Part shown: positions 35,657-43,865 of the stretch, in pieces | How positions within the stretch are numbered: position 1 is the first letter of the stretch | How the letters are laid out: every line of letters begins with the position of its first letter | Source of the DNA: Crossiella sp. SN42 | Lineage (GTDB): Bacteria; Actinomycetota; Actinomycetes; Mycobacteriales; Pseudonocardiaceae | DNA: 64,000 bases | Direction: 5' to 3' | Assembly (NCBI RefSeq): GCF_023897065.1 | Contig: NZ_JAMHIV010000040.1 | Coordinates: 31,114-95,113, forward strand | Notes under the pieces: generated by a model | The model's input: only the letters and a program-made list of their open reading frames with translations | Databases searched by the model: none | What the model was told of the DNA's origin: nothing | Translations under genes and position numbers: made by a program

Positions 35657-36706
35657 GTGCCTCGCCTGTGGGACCTGCTGATCGCCGCGCTGGTGCTGGT
35701 GGTCATCGCGGTGTACTCGCTGCTCGACGAGCCCGGCAACCGGGGGCTGGACCTGGGCGGCATCGCGCTGCTGCTGGCCGGGACGCTCGCGCTGGTGTTC
35801 CGCCGCCGCTTCCCGCTGACCGTGCTCGCGGCGACCCTGGCCACCGTCTTCCCGTACTACTGGTTCGGCTACCCGGACGGCCCGGCGATCCTGCTGCCCA
35901 CGGTGGCGCTGTTCACCGTGGCCGCCGAGGCCGGGCTGCCGCGCGCGCTGCTCGGCGGGGCGGCCGCGCTGGCGGTGTTCGCGGTGGGGGAGGTGGACCG
36001 GCCGCTGGCCACCTGGGGCTGGGTCGGGCTGGCCGCCGGGTCCTGGCTGGTCGCGGTGATCTCGCTGGGCCTGCTGCTGCGGGCCAACCGGGAGCGCCGC
36101 GCCGAACGCGGCCTGCGTGAGGCCGAGGAGCAGCGGCTGGCCATCGCCCGCGAGGTGCACGACGTGGTCGCGCACAGCCTGGCGGTGATCAACGTGCAGG
36201 CCGGCGTGGGCGCGCACGTGGCGCAGCGGCGGCCGGAGGAGGCGCACAAGGCGCTGCTGGCGATCAAGGAGGCCAGCCGGTCCGCGCTGACCGACCTGCG
36301 GGCCACCCTCGCGGTGGTGCGCGGCGAGCCGGACCGGGCCCCGCCGCCGAGCCTGTCCCGGCTGCCCGAACTGCTCGACTCGGCCACCGCCGCCGGGCTG
36401 TCGGTGCAGGTCAGCGGGGAGATCGGCGAGCTGCCCTCCGCGGTGGACGCGGCCGCCTTCCGGATCACCCAGGAAGCCCTGACCAACATCGTCCGGCATG
36501 CGGAGGCCAGCTCGGTGACCATCCACTTCGAGCACTCGGACACCGCCTTCGAGCTGTCCGTGCGGGATGACGGCCCGCATCCGGCGCAGGCGCCGCCGGG
36601 CAACGGGCTGCGCGGGATGCGGGAGCGGGCCGCCGCGCTGGGCGGGGCGCTCACCGCCGGACCGGCCGAGGGCGGCTGGCTGGTGCGGGCGGTGCTGCCG
36701 AGGTGA
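35657..36706 (+). CDS. Histidine kinase (NarL-partner, HisKA_3 type)
   Basis: 349 aa. About four to five membrane segments in residues 5-145, then a dimerisation helix with phospho-acceptor His168 in AREVHDVVAHSLAVI. The ATPase domain has the N-box ITQEALTNIVRHA and G-box GNGLRGMRERAAALGG. No extracellular sensor domain is present, so the signal is probably sensed in the membrane. GTG overlaps: its stop is shared with the response-regulator start. Confidence 0.9.
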   Translation: MPRLWDLLIAALVLVVIAVYSLLDEPGNRGLDLGGIALLLAGTLALVFRRRFPLTVLAATLATVFPYYWFGYPDGPAILLPTVALFTVAAEAGLPRALLGGAAALAVFAVGEVDRPLATWGWVGLAAGSWLVAVISLGLLLRANRERRAERGLREAEEQRLAIAREVHDVVAHSLAVINVQAGVGAHVAQRRPEEAHKALLAIKEASRSALTDLRATLAVVRGEPDRAPPPSLSRLPELLDSATAAGLSVQVSGEIGELPSAVDAAAFRITQEALTNIVRHAEASSVTIHFEHSDTAFELSVRDDGPHPAQAPPGNGLRGMRERAAALGGALTAGPAEGGWLVRAVLPR

Positions 36707-37365
36707 TCAGGGTGGTGCTGGCCGATGACCAGCGGCTGGTCCGGGCCGGGTTCCGGGTGCTGCTGGAGACCGAGGAGGACTTCACCGTCTGCGGGGAAGC
36801 GGCGGACGGCGCGGCCGCGGTCGAGCTGGCCCGGCGCGAGCTGCCGGACGTGGTGGTGATGGACATCCGGATGCCCGGCCTGGACGGACTGGAAGCGACC
36901 AGGGCGATCACCGCGGACCCGGCGTTGGCCGAGGTCAGGGTGCTGGTGCTGACCACCTTCGACGCCGACGAGTACGTCTTCGAGGCCCTGCGCGCCGGGG
37001 CCAGCGGCTTCCTGCTCAAGGACACCGAGCCCGCCGACCTGCTGCAGGCGCTGCGGGTGGTGGCGGCCGGGGACGCGCTGCTCGCACCGAGCGTCACCCG
37101 CCGCCTGATCGCCGAGTTCGCGCACCGCCCGGCCCAGCGCCGCCCGGACCCGAAGGTGATGGCGGCGCTGACCAGCCGGGAACGCGAGGTGCTCACCCTG
37201 GTCGCCGGCGGGCTGTCCAACGAGGAGCTGGCCACCGCGCTGGTGATCAGCCCGGCCACCGCGCGCACCCACGTCAGCCGGATCATGACCAAGCTGCGGG
37301 CCAGGGACCGCGCGCAGCTGGTCATGGTCGCCTACGAGTCAGGCCTGGTGACCCCGGGGCGCTGA
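36703..37365 (+). CDS. NarL/LuxR-family response regulator
   Basis: 220 aa. Receiver domain with DD at 8-9 and phospho-acceptor Asp54 in VVMDIRMPG. The C-terminal LuxR HTH reads LTSREREVLTLVAGGLSNEELA and SPATARTHVSRIMTKL. It forms a pair with the overlapping kinase. The nearby inverted repeat and the divergent transporter/glycerate kinase genes are plausible targets. Its last 27 nt overlap the convergent doxX-like gene. Confidence 0.92.
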   Translation: MIRVVLADDQRLVRAGFRVLLETEEDFTVCGEAADGAAAVELARRELPDVVVMDIRMPGLDGLEATRAITADPALAEVRVLVLTTFDADEYVFEALRAGASGFLLKDTEPADLLQALRVVAAGDALLAPSVTRRLIAEFAHRPAQRRPDPKVMAALTSREREVLTLVAGGLSNEELATALVISPATARTHVSRIMTKLRARDRAQLVMVAYESGLVTPGR

Positions 37366-37704
37366 CCAGCGGCCCCAGGCCACCCCCGCCACCACCAGCA
37401 GCGTCGCTCCCGGGAACAGCGCGGCGGCGGGCCCACCGGCGGAGACCCCCAGGACCACCGCGCCGATGAGCAGCGCGACCAGGCCTGACGCGGCCCACCT
37501 GGTCAGCACCGGGATCAAGATGCCGATCGCCCCGGCCAGCTCGCACAGCCCGACGAAGACCACCATGCCCTCGCCGAGCCCCATCGCCGCGAAGCCCGCG
37601 ACCACCATCGGCTCGCCGGTGAGCTTGGGGTAGGCGCCGAAGAGGAACAGGGCGGCGATCAGGCCCTGCGCGATCCACAGGGCGATGTTCAGCTTTCGGT
37701 TCAT
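37339..37704 (-). CDS. DoxX-like membrane protein
   Basis: 121 aa with four membrane segments. It starts MNRKLNIALWIAQGLIAALFLFGAYPKLTG, the DoxX/DoxX_2 signature, with VFVGLCELAGAIGILIP following. ATG 37704 is chosen because the family start fits exactly; longer frames have no support. It follows the SDR gene by 19 nt and belongs to the minus-strand trio with it and the imine-reductase-like gene. Confidence 0.85.
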   Translation of the reverse strand: MNRKLNIALWIAQGLIAALFLFGAYPKLTGEPMVVAGFAAMGLGEGMVVFVGLCELAGAIGILIPVLTRWAASGLVALLIGAVVLGVSAGGPAAALFPGATLLVVAGVAWGRWSAPRGHQA

Positions 37705-37723
37705 GCCACCTGGTCGGAGCCGG

Positions 37724-38479
37724 TCACGCCTTCTCGACGTGCCCGAGCCCGCCATCGGCGGCAAAAACCGTGCCGGTGGTGAAGGTCGCCTCGAAGGCCA
37801 GGAACAGCACCGCCGCCGCGATCTCCTCGGGCCGGGCATGCCTGCCCATCGGGGTCAGCGCGTTGCCCGCCTCCAGGTTGGCCGCCTGGTCGGCTTCGGT
37901 CATGGTGGCGAAACCCATGGTCGGGGTCAGCGTGAACCCGGGGCTGACCGTGTTCACCCTGATCCCGCGCGGCAGCAGTTCGGCGGCCAGCGCCTGGGCC
38001 AGCGCCCGCACCGCGGCCTTGGACATGGTGGCCACCGTGACGTCCGGCCAGCCCATGCCGTCCAGCACCGCGCTGGTGAACACCATCGAGCCGCCGTCGG
38101 CGACCAGTGGCACGAGCCGCTGCGCGGTGAAGAACGAGCCCTTGGCGTTGATGTCGAACATGCGGTCGTAGACCTGCTCGGTGACCGAGTCGATCGGGCC
38201 GGTCTCGGCGTAGCCGTGGTTGACGAACACCAGGTCGACCGTGCCGAAGGTGTCCGCGACCAGGTCGCTGAGAGCGGCGATGTCGGCCAGGCTGGCCGCG
38301 TCCGAGCGGACCACGTGCGCCGGGCGACCGGCCAGCTCGGTCCGGGCGGCCTCGATGGTGCGCTCGTTGCGGCCGGTCAGCACCACCTCCGCGCCGCCGT
38401 CCAGCAGCGCCTTGACCACGGCCAGGCCGATGCCGTGGGTGCCGCCGGTGACCACGGCCTTCTTGCCCTCGTACTTCAC
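37724..38479 (-). CDS. SDR-family protein lacking the catalytic tyrosine
   Basis: 251 aa. Cofactor motif TGGTHGIG (11-18), TGRNERT (NADP-type Arg), NHG, and catalytic Ser136 (VFTSAV) are present. The YxxxK motif reads ATMSK: residue 150 is Ala and Lys154 remains. PG motif VSPGFTLTP and C-terminal FAADGG are normal. A dead or altered active site is therefore likely unless a different Tyr substitutes. ATGA overlap with the imine-reductase-like gene shows coupling. Confidence 0.85.
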   Translation of the reverse strand: MKYEGKKAVVTGGTHGIGLAVVKALLDGGAEVVLTGRNERTIEAARTELAGRPAHVVRSDAASLADIAALSDLVADTFGTVDLVFVNHGYAETGPIDSVTEQVYDRMFDINAKGSFFTAQRLVPLVADGGSMVFTSAVLDGMGWPDVTVATMSKAAVRALAQALAAELLPRGIRVNTVSPGFTLTPTMGFATMTEADQAANLEAGNALTPMGRHARPEEIAAAVLFLAFEATFTTGTVFAADGGLGHVEKA

Positions 38480-39333
38480 TTCAGCAGCTCCACGATCGAG
38501 TTCACGCTGGTCCTGGCGTCGGTGGTGGCCAGCTTGCGGGCGATCAGCGCCTGGTACGGGGCCAGCAGCTCGGCGGAGATGCCCTGCTGCCAGCTGGCGG
38601 TGAGGATGTTGTCCAGCCCGTCCTTGTTGACCTGGAGGCTGGACTCCTCGCCGAGGTAGTCACCCCGGTCGATCTCCTCGGCCATCATGGGCAGCGCGCC
38701 GGTCATCGCGGTCACCCACGGGATGAGCAGCTCGGTGATCTCCACGGCGGGCACGCCTTCGGTGCCGGTCAGCGTCATCGCGTGGTAGGCCCCGGCGAAC
38801 ATCCCGTACATGCCGCTGAGCAGCGCCAGGTCGTACAGCGAGGCCAGGCCGGGGTCGGCGGCGAGGAACTTGGCCGGGCCGAGCGCGGCCAGCAGCTCCT
38901 GGTGCGCCTGGAAGGTCTCCGGCGCGCCGCTGTAGAAGATCAGCGCACTGGGCTGGGCGATCATCTCCGGAATCGCCATGATCCCGCCGTCGAGGTAGCT
39001 CGCGCCGCGCTTGGTGAACGCCACGGCGGCCTCGCGGGCCTGGTTCGGGGTGCCGTTGGTGAGGTTGACGAGCACCTTGCCGTCCAGGTCCGCGCTCTCC
39101 AGGGTGGCCAGCACGGTGTCGTAGACGGACAGGCAGATCACGGTGACCTCGGCGGCGGCGACCGCCTCGGCCGCGGTGGCGGCCACGCTCGCGCCCTTGG
39201 CGGCCAGCGGCTGCGCCTTGGCCGGGGTGCGGTTCCACACCGTGGTGGGGTGGCCCGCGGCGAGGAAGGCCGCGGCCAGCGCGCTGCCCATGTTGCCGAG
39301 GCCGAGCACCGCGACGCTGGTGGGGTTGGTCAT
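38476..39333 (-). CDS. Imine-reductase/beta-hydroxyacid-dehydrogenase-like NADP oxidoreductase
   Basis: 285 aa. Rossmann motif AVLGLGNMGSALA and NRTPAKA (NADP-type). VLVNLTNGTPNQAREA, SYLDGGIMAIP and SLYDLALLSGMYG are typical of the imine reductase branch. Asp168 in LYDLALL occupies the position of the proton donor Asp in (R)-type imine reductases (family knowledge). ATG 39333 gives the normal family N-terminus; a longer frame is unsupported. Natural substrate unknown. Divergent from the SARP gene. Confidence 0.85.
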   Translation of the reverse strand: MTNPTSVAVLGLGNMGSALAAAFLAAGHPTTVWNRTPAKAQPLAAKGASVAATAAEAVAAAEVTVICLSVYDTVLATLESADLDGKVLVNLTNGTPNQAREAAVAFTKRGASYLDGGIMAIPEMIAQPSALIFYSGAPETFQAHQELLAALGPAKFLAADPGLASLYDLALLSGMYGMFAGAYHAMTLTGTEGVPAVEITELLIPWVTAMTGALPMMAEEIDRGDYLGEESSLQVNKDGLDNILTASWQQGISAELLAPYQALIARKLATTDARTSVNSIVELLK

Positions 39334-39407
39334 TGTGGTCCTCTCTGTTGCGTTGGCACCACCGTGCCCAGGCCCGCTCTCGGTCTTCTCTCGGTCGTCT
39401 CGCGGGT

Positions 39408-39413
39408 TACCGT
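39408..39413 (+). promoter_or_regulatory. Candidate -10 element, leaderless start
   Basis: TACCGT, 5 nt before GTG 39419. Confidence 0.5.
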
Positions 39414-39418
39414 GAGTC

Positions 39419-42307
39419 GTGCGTTTTGGGGTGCTAGGGCCGCTGGTGGTGTGGACGGCGGAGGGCACCCCGGTGCGGGTGCCGGAGGCCAAGGTGCGCG
39501 CGCTGCTGGCGGTGCTGCTGGTGCACGCGGGCCACCCGGTGTCGGCGGACCGGCTGGTCGAGGACCTGTGGGGCGAGCGGCCACCGGCCAACCCGGCGGC
39601 GGCCTTGCAGCACAAGGTCTGGCAGCTGCGGAAGGCGATCGGCGCGGAGCGGGTGGAGTCCCGGCCGCCCGGTTACCTGCTGCGGGTCCGGCCGGAGGAG
39701 GTGGACGCGACCCGCTTCCTCGGCTGTCTGGAGCGCGGGGACCTGGCCGGGGCGCTGGCGCTGTGGCGAGGGCCGGTGCTGGCCGACTTCCCGGACGCCG
39801 AGTTCGCCAGGAGCTACGCCGACCGCCTCACCGAGTCCCGGCTGCACGCGATCGAGCAGCTGGCGCAGGCCCGGCTGGCCGCCGGTGAGCCGGTGCTGGC
39901 CGAGCTGACCCCGCTGGTCCGCGAGTACCCGCTGCGCGAACGGTTGCGCGCCCTGTACCTGCGCGCGCTCTACCGGGACGGTCGCCAGGCCGAGGCGCTG
40001 ACCAGCTATGCCGAGTTTCGCGAGCAGTTGGCCGAGGAGCTGGGCGCGGACCCCAGTCCCGAGCTGGCCGAGGTGCACCAGGCGATCCTGCGCCAGGACC
40101 CGGAGCTGAGCCGCCGCGCCACCCTGCCCGCCCCGCTCACCGAGCTGATCGGCCGGGAGGCCGAACGCGCCGAGCTGGGCGCGCTGCTGCGGCAGGCGCG
40201 GCTGGTCACCCTCACCGGGCCGGGCGGGGTCGGCAAGACCAGCCTGGCGCTGGCCACCGCCGGTCGAGAGTCCTTTGTGGACGGTGCATGGCTGGTCGAG
40301 CTGGCCGGGCACGGGCCCGAGGTGGAGCAGGCGGTCAGCGCGGCGCTGGGTGTGCGGGAGGACGTGCCCAGCGCGGACCGGCTGCTGGACGCGGTGCGCG
40401 GCAAGCGGATGCTGCTGGTGCTGGACAACTGCGAGCACGTGCTCGAACCGGTCGCCGCCCTGGCCCAGCGCCTGCTGCGCGCCGCCCCTGAGCTGCGCAT
40501 CCTGGCCACCAGCCGGGAAGCGCTCGGGCTGGCCGGGGAGACCCAGTACGTGGTGCGGCCGCTGGCCCCCGAGCACGCGGTGGCGCTGTTCGCCGCCCGC
40601 GCGCCCGGTTTCCGGCTCACGCCGGAGAACACGCCGGCGGTGGCCGCGATCTGCGCCCGGCTGGACGGGCTGCCGCTGGCCGTGGAGCTGGCCGCGACCA
40701 GGGTCCGGGTGCTCGGGGTTGACGAGCTGGCCGCCCGGCTGGACGACCGGTTCGGGCTGCTCACCACCGGCCACCGCGGTGCGCCGCCCCGGCAGCAGAC
40801 GCTGCGCGCGATGATCGACTGGAGCTGGGAGCTGCTCACCGCGGCCGAACGCCTGGTGCTGAGCCGCCTGGCCGTGCACGCCGAGGGCTGCACGCTGGCC
40901 GCGGCCGAGGCGGTCTGCGCCGGTGACGGGGTCCGGCCGGCTGAGGTGCTGGACCTGTTGTCCCGGCTGGTGGACCGCTCGCTGGTCACCGGCGGCCCGC
41001 GCTACCGGCTGCTGGAGTCCGTTGCCGCGTACTGCCTGGACAAGCTCGCCGAGTCCGGTGAGCTGGCCGGGCTCCGGCAGCGGCACCGCGACTACTACCT
41101 CGCGCTGGCCGAGCAAGCCGCGCCCGAGCTCTACGGCGAGGGACAGCGCTGCTGGCTGGACGGCCTGGACCGGGAGATGCCGAACCTGCACCGCGCGCTC
41201 ACCGGCGCCGAGGCCGGGCAAGCGTTGCGGCTGGCCGACGCGCTGGCCTGGTACTGGTTCCTGCGCGGCCGCTTCACCGAGGCGGTCCGCGCCTTCGACC
41301 AGGCGCTGGCCACCACTGGCGGCGAGCCGGCGCTGCGCGCACGGGTCCAGGCCTGGCGCGCCGGATTCCGTTCGCTGACCGGGGAACCACTGGCCGATCT
41401 GTCCACTTCGGACAGCCGGACCACCTGGCTGCTCGGCTACGCGGTGCTCGGCAAGGGCGATCCGGCGATCAGCCAGCGGCTCAACGACCAGGCGCTGGCC
41501 GAGTCCACCGCGGCGGGCGACCGGTGGGGCGAGGCGGCCGCGCTCAGCACCAGGGCGGCGCAGGCCCTGCTCCAGGGCGAGCTGACCGGGATGCGCCGGG
41601 ACGCCGAGCGCAGCGCCCAGATCTTCGCCGAGCTCGGCGACCGCTGGGGCCAGGTGCAGGCCACCAGCGAGCTGGCCGCGGTCGCCGAGGTCACCGGCGA
41701 CTACCCGGCCGCCGCCCGGCTGCACCGCGAGGGCCTGCGCTCGGCCGAGGAGCTGGGCCTGTGGACCGCGGTCACCGCCAAGCTGGCCGGGCTCGGCCGG
41801 ATCGCGCTGCTCACCGGCGAGCTGACCGAGTCAGCCGAGCTGCACCGGCGCGCGATGGCGGTCGCGGCGCAGCACGGCAACCTGTCGGGGGAGCAGTTCG
41901 CCGAGGTCGGCCTCGGCCTGCTGGCCCGCCGTCAGGGCCGGTTGGACGAGGCCGAGAAGCACCTGCGCCGCTGGGTCGACTGGTGCCGCGAGGTCGACGG
42001 CGGCCCCGGTCTGGCGCTGATCCTCACCGAGCTCGGCTTCATCGCCGAACAGCGCGGCGACACCGCGGCCGCGCTGGCCCTGCACACCGAGAGCCACCAG
42101 CTGGCCAAGGAGTTCGGCGACCCGAGGGCGATCGCGCTCAGCGAAGAGGGCCTGGCCGGGGCGCACGCCGCCACCGACCCGGAGCTGGCCGCGGCCCTGC
42201 TCGGCCGGGCGGCCGCGACCAGGGCCGCGCTCGGCGTGCCGCTGCCGCCCGCCGAACGCGGTGACGTGGACCGGATCGAGCGGATCATCAGGGCAGCTTC
42301 GCGTTGA
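39419..42307 (+). CDS. AfsR/SARP-family regulator (BTAD, NB-ARC, TPR)
   Basis: 962 aa. An OmpR-like winged helix occupies residues about 1-90 (SADRLVEDLWGERPP, ALQHKVWQLRKAIG). The BTAD domain spans about 95-240. The STAND ATPase has P-loop TLTGPGGVGKTSLAL and Walker B MLLVLDNCEHVLEP. WSWELLTAAERLVLSRLAV marks the winged helix after NB-ARC. The rest is TPR repeats (DRWGEAAALS, DRWGQVQATSELAAVAEVTGDY). Such proteins integrate signals and activate secondary-metabolism genes, but no biosynthetic cluster lies beside it. Its end overlaps the amylase gene by 20 bp. Confidence 0.92.
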   Translation: MRFGVLGPLVVWTAEGTPVRVPEAKVRALLAVLLVHAGHPVSADRLVEDLWGERPPANPAAALQHKVWQLRKAIGAERVESRPPGYLLRVRPEEVDATRFLGCLERGDLAGALALWRGPVLADFPDAEFARSYADRLTESRLHAIEQLAQARLAAGEPVLAELTPLVREYPLRERLRALYLRALYRDGRQAEALTSYAEFREQLAEELGADPSPELAEVHQAILRQDPELSRRATLPAPLTELIGREAERAELGALLRQARLVTLTGPGGVGKTSLALATAGRESFVDGAWLVELAGHGPEVEQAVSAALGVREDVPSADRLLDAVRGKRMLLVLDNCEHVLEPVAALAQRLLRAAPELRILATSREALGLAGETQYVVRPLAPEHAVALFAARAPGFRLTPENTPAVAAICARLDGLPLAVELAATRVRVLGVDELAARLDDRFGLLTTGHRGAPPRQQTLRAMIDWSWELLTAAERLVLSRLAVHAEGCTLAAAEAVCAGDGVRPAEVLDLLSRLVDRSLVTGGPRYRLLESVAAYCLDKLAESGELAGLRQRHRDYYLALAEQAAPELYGEGQRCWLDGLDREMPNLHRALTGAEAGQALRLADALAWYWFLRGRFTEAVRAFDQALATTGGEPALRARVQAWRAGFRSLTGEPLADLSTSDSRTTWLLGYAVLGKGDPAISQRLNDQALAESTAAGDRWGEAAALSTRAAQALLQGELTGMRRDAERSAQIFAELGDRWGQVQATSELAAVAEVTGDYPAAARLHREGLRSAEELGLWTAVTAKLAGLGRIALLTGELTESAELHRRAMAVAAQHGNLSGEQFAEVGLGLLARRQGRLDEAEKHLRRWVDWCREVDGGPGLALILTELGFIAEQRGDTAAALALHTESHQLAKEFGDPRAIALSEEGLAGAHAATDPELAAALLGRAAATRAALGVPLPPAERGDVDRIERIIRAASR

Positions 42308-43700
42308 CGTGCAAGGCGATCCCGTCCTGCGCGCCCACATCGGCGCGGAACCAGCCGCCACTGTCCACTGTGTACACCGGACCGCTGCACGTGCCGCCGC
42401 TGAAGTTCCCGTGCACCACATCGCAGTACCGCCCGGCGGCCAGCCCGGTCTGGAACGAGCGCCCGGTCACCGGCCCCTCGTCGTTGAGCACCAGGTAACC
42501 CTTGTCGCCGCGGCCGAAGGCGATCACGTCGTTCCCGTTGTCCCACCAGTGGTTCACCCCGGTGCCGCGCACCGCGTTGCGGAAGCCGACCATGTTCGCG
42601 ATCACCTGCCAGCGGTGCTCACAGCGCCACCGGTCGGCGAAGCACACGGTGTCCTTGGTGCGGCCGTTGGCTTCCGCGGCGGGGCCTTCGTCCTTGTTCG
42701 CGAACTCGTAGCCGCTCATCAGCTTCGGCGAACCGTACGGCCAGGCCAGCATGAACGCGTTCGCCAAGGCGTAGCGCGCGTTGTCCCGGTAGGTCAGCAC
42801 CCCGGAACCGCGCTGGGTGTCGTGGTTGTCGGTGAACACCACCGCGGTCGCACTCGGCAGCGGCGCGCCAAAAGTGCGCAGGTAGGCCAGCTTCTCCTGG
42901 TTGAACACCTTGGCCAGATCCTCGCCGTAGTGGAACTCCAGCAGGTCCCCGTTGCCCGCGTACTGCTCCGGCGTGATCGGCTGGCCGGGCCCGGGAATCA
43001 CCTCCTGGTAGATGTACGCGGGCCGGGACAGCCGGGCCTTGACCGCGGCGATGTCGCCGGGCGGCATGTGCTTGGCCGCGTCGATCCGGAACCCGTCCAC
43101 GCCGAGGGCCAGCAGCTTGTTGAGGTAGCCGGCGATCCGGTCCCGCACGTAGTCCGAGCCGGTCTTCAGGTCGGCCAGGTTGACCAGCTCGCAGAACTGC
43201 ACCTCGTAGGCGTCCCGGTAGTTCTGGATGTCGTCGTTGCCGTTGCGGCCGCAGTGGTTGAAGTCCTGGTGCTGGTAGATCCCCGGGTAGTCGTAGTGGC
43301 CGAACCGGGAGCCGCCGCTGCCGGTGCCGCCGTTGTCCTGCCCGGTCATGTGGTTGATCACCGCGTCCGCGTACACCTTGACCCCGGCCGCGTGGCAGGC
43401 GTCCACCATGGCCTTGAACTCGGACTCGGTGCCGCGCCGGGAGGTCAGCCCGTAGCTCACCGGCTGGTAGTCCTGCCACCACGGGAACCCTGGCACCACC
43501 ACGTGTTCCTGCGGCGGCGAGACCTGCACCCCGCCAAAACCGCGCGGCCCCAGGAAGTCCCGGCACTCCCGCGCCACCGAGTTCCAGTTCCAGGAGAACA
43601 GCTGCACCAGCACATCCCGGTTGCCCGGCGGCGCGGCCTGGGCGACCGGGGTCAGCAACGCGCCCAGCAGGACGCACACGAGCAGCACACAGCGACGCAT
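42288..43700 (-). CDS. Secreted alpha-amylase (GH13, animal-type)
   Basis: 470 aa. Signal peptide ends AQA before APPGN. The GH13 barrel carries nucleophile D206 (GFRIDAAKH), acid/base E233 (IYQEVI) and D294 (FTDNHDTQR), with DAVINHMTG as region I. QLFSWNWNSVARECRDFLGPRGFGGVQVSPPQEH is the animal-type (chloride-dependent-like) opening. A C-terminal Aamy_C beta domain ends GGWFRADVGAQDGIALHVNAKLP. ATG 43700 has AGAGG upstream. It hydrolyses starch or glycogen outside the cell. Confidence 0.94.
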   Translation of the reverse strand: MRRCVLLVCVLLGALLTPVAQAAPPGNRDVLVQLFSWNWNSVARECRDFLGPRGFGGVQVSPPQEHVVVPGFPWWQDYQPVSYGLTSRRGTESEFKAMVDACHAAGVKVYADAVINHMTGQDNGGTGSGGSRFGHYDYPGIYQHQDFNHCGRNGNDDIQNYRDAYEVQFCELVNLADLKTGSDYVRDRIAGYLNKLLALGVDGFRIDAAKHMPPGDIAAVKARLSRPAYIYQEVIPGPGQPITPEQYAGNGDLLEFHYGEDLAKVFNQEKLAYLRTFGAPLPSATAVVFTDNHDTQRGSGVLTYRDNARYALANAFMLAWPYGSPKLMSGYEFANKDEGPAAEANGRTKDTVCFADRWRCEHRWQVIANMVGFRNAVRGTGVNHWWDNGNDVIAFGRGDKGYLVLNDEGPVTGRSFQTGLAAGRYCDVVHGNFSGGTCSGPVYTVDSGGWFRADVGAQDGIALHVNAKLP

Positions 43701-43865
43701 GGTGACCTCTCAACGCTGAAAGGGCAGGGGACTTGATCGTGGCAGCGACGCACACCGACCACTAGGGGGCCGAGCCGGGGAATCCCCGTAGGCGCGCGGA
43801 CGTACGGCTCAGTGTCGCGCCCAGGCTGACGATTTTCGCAGGTCAGCTGCCCACTATTGAGCATC

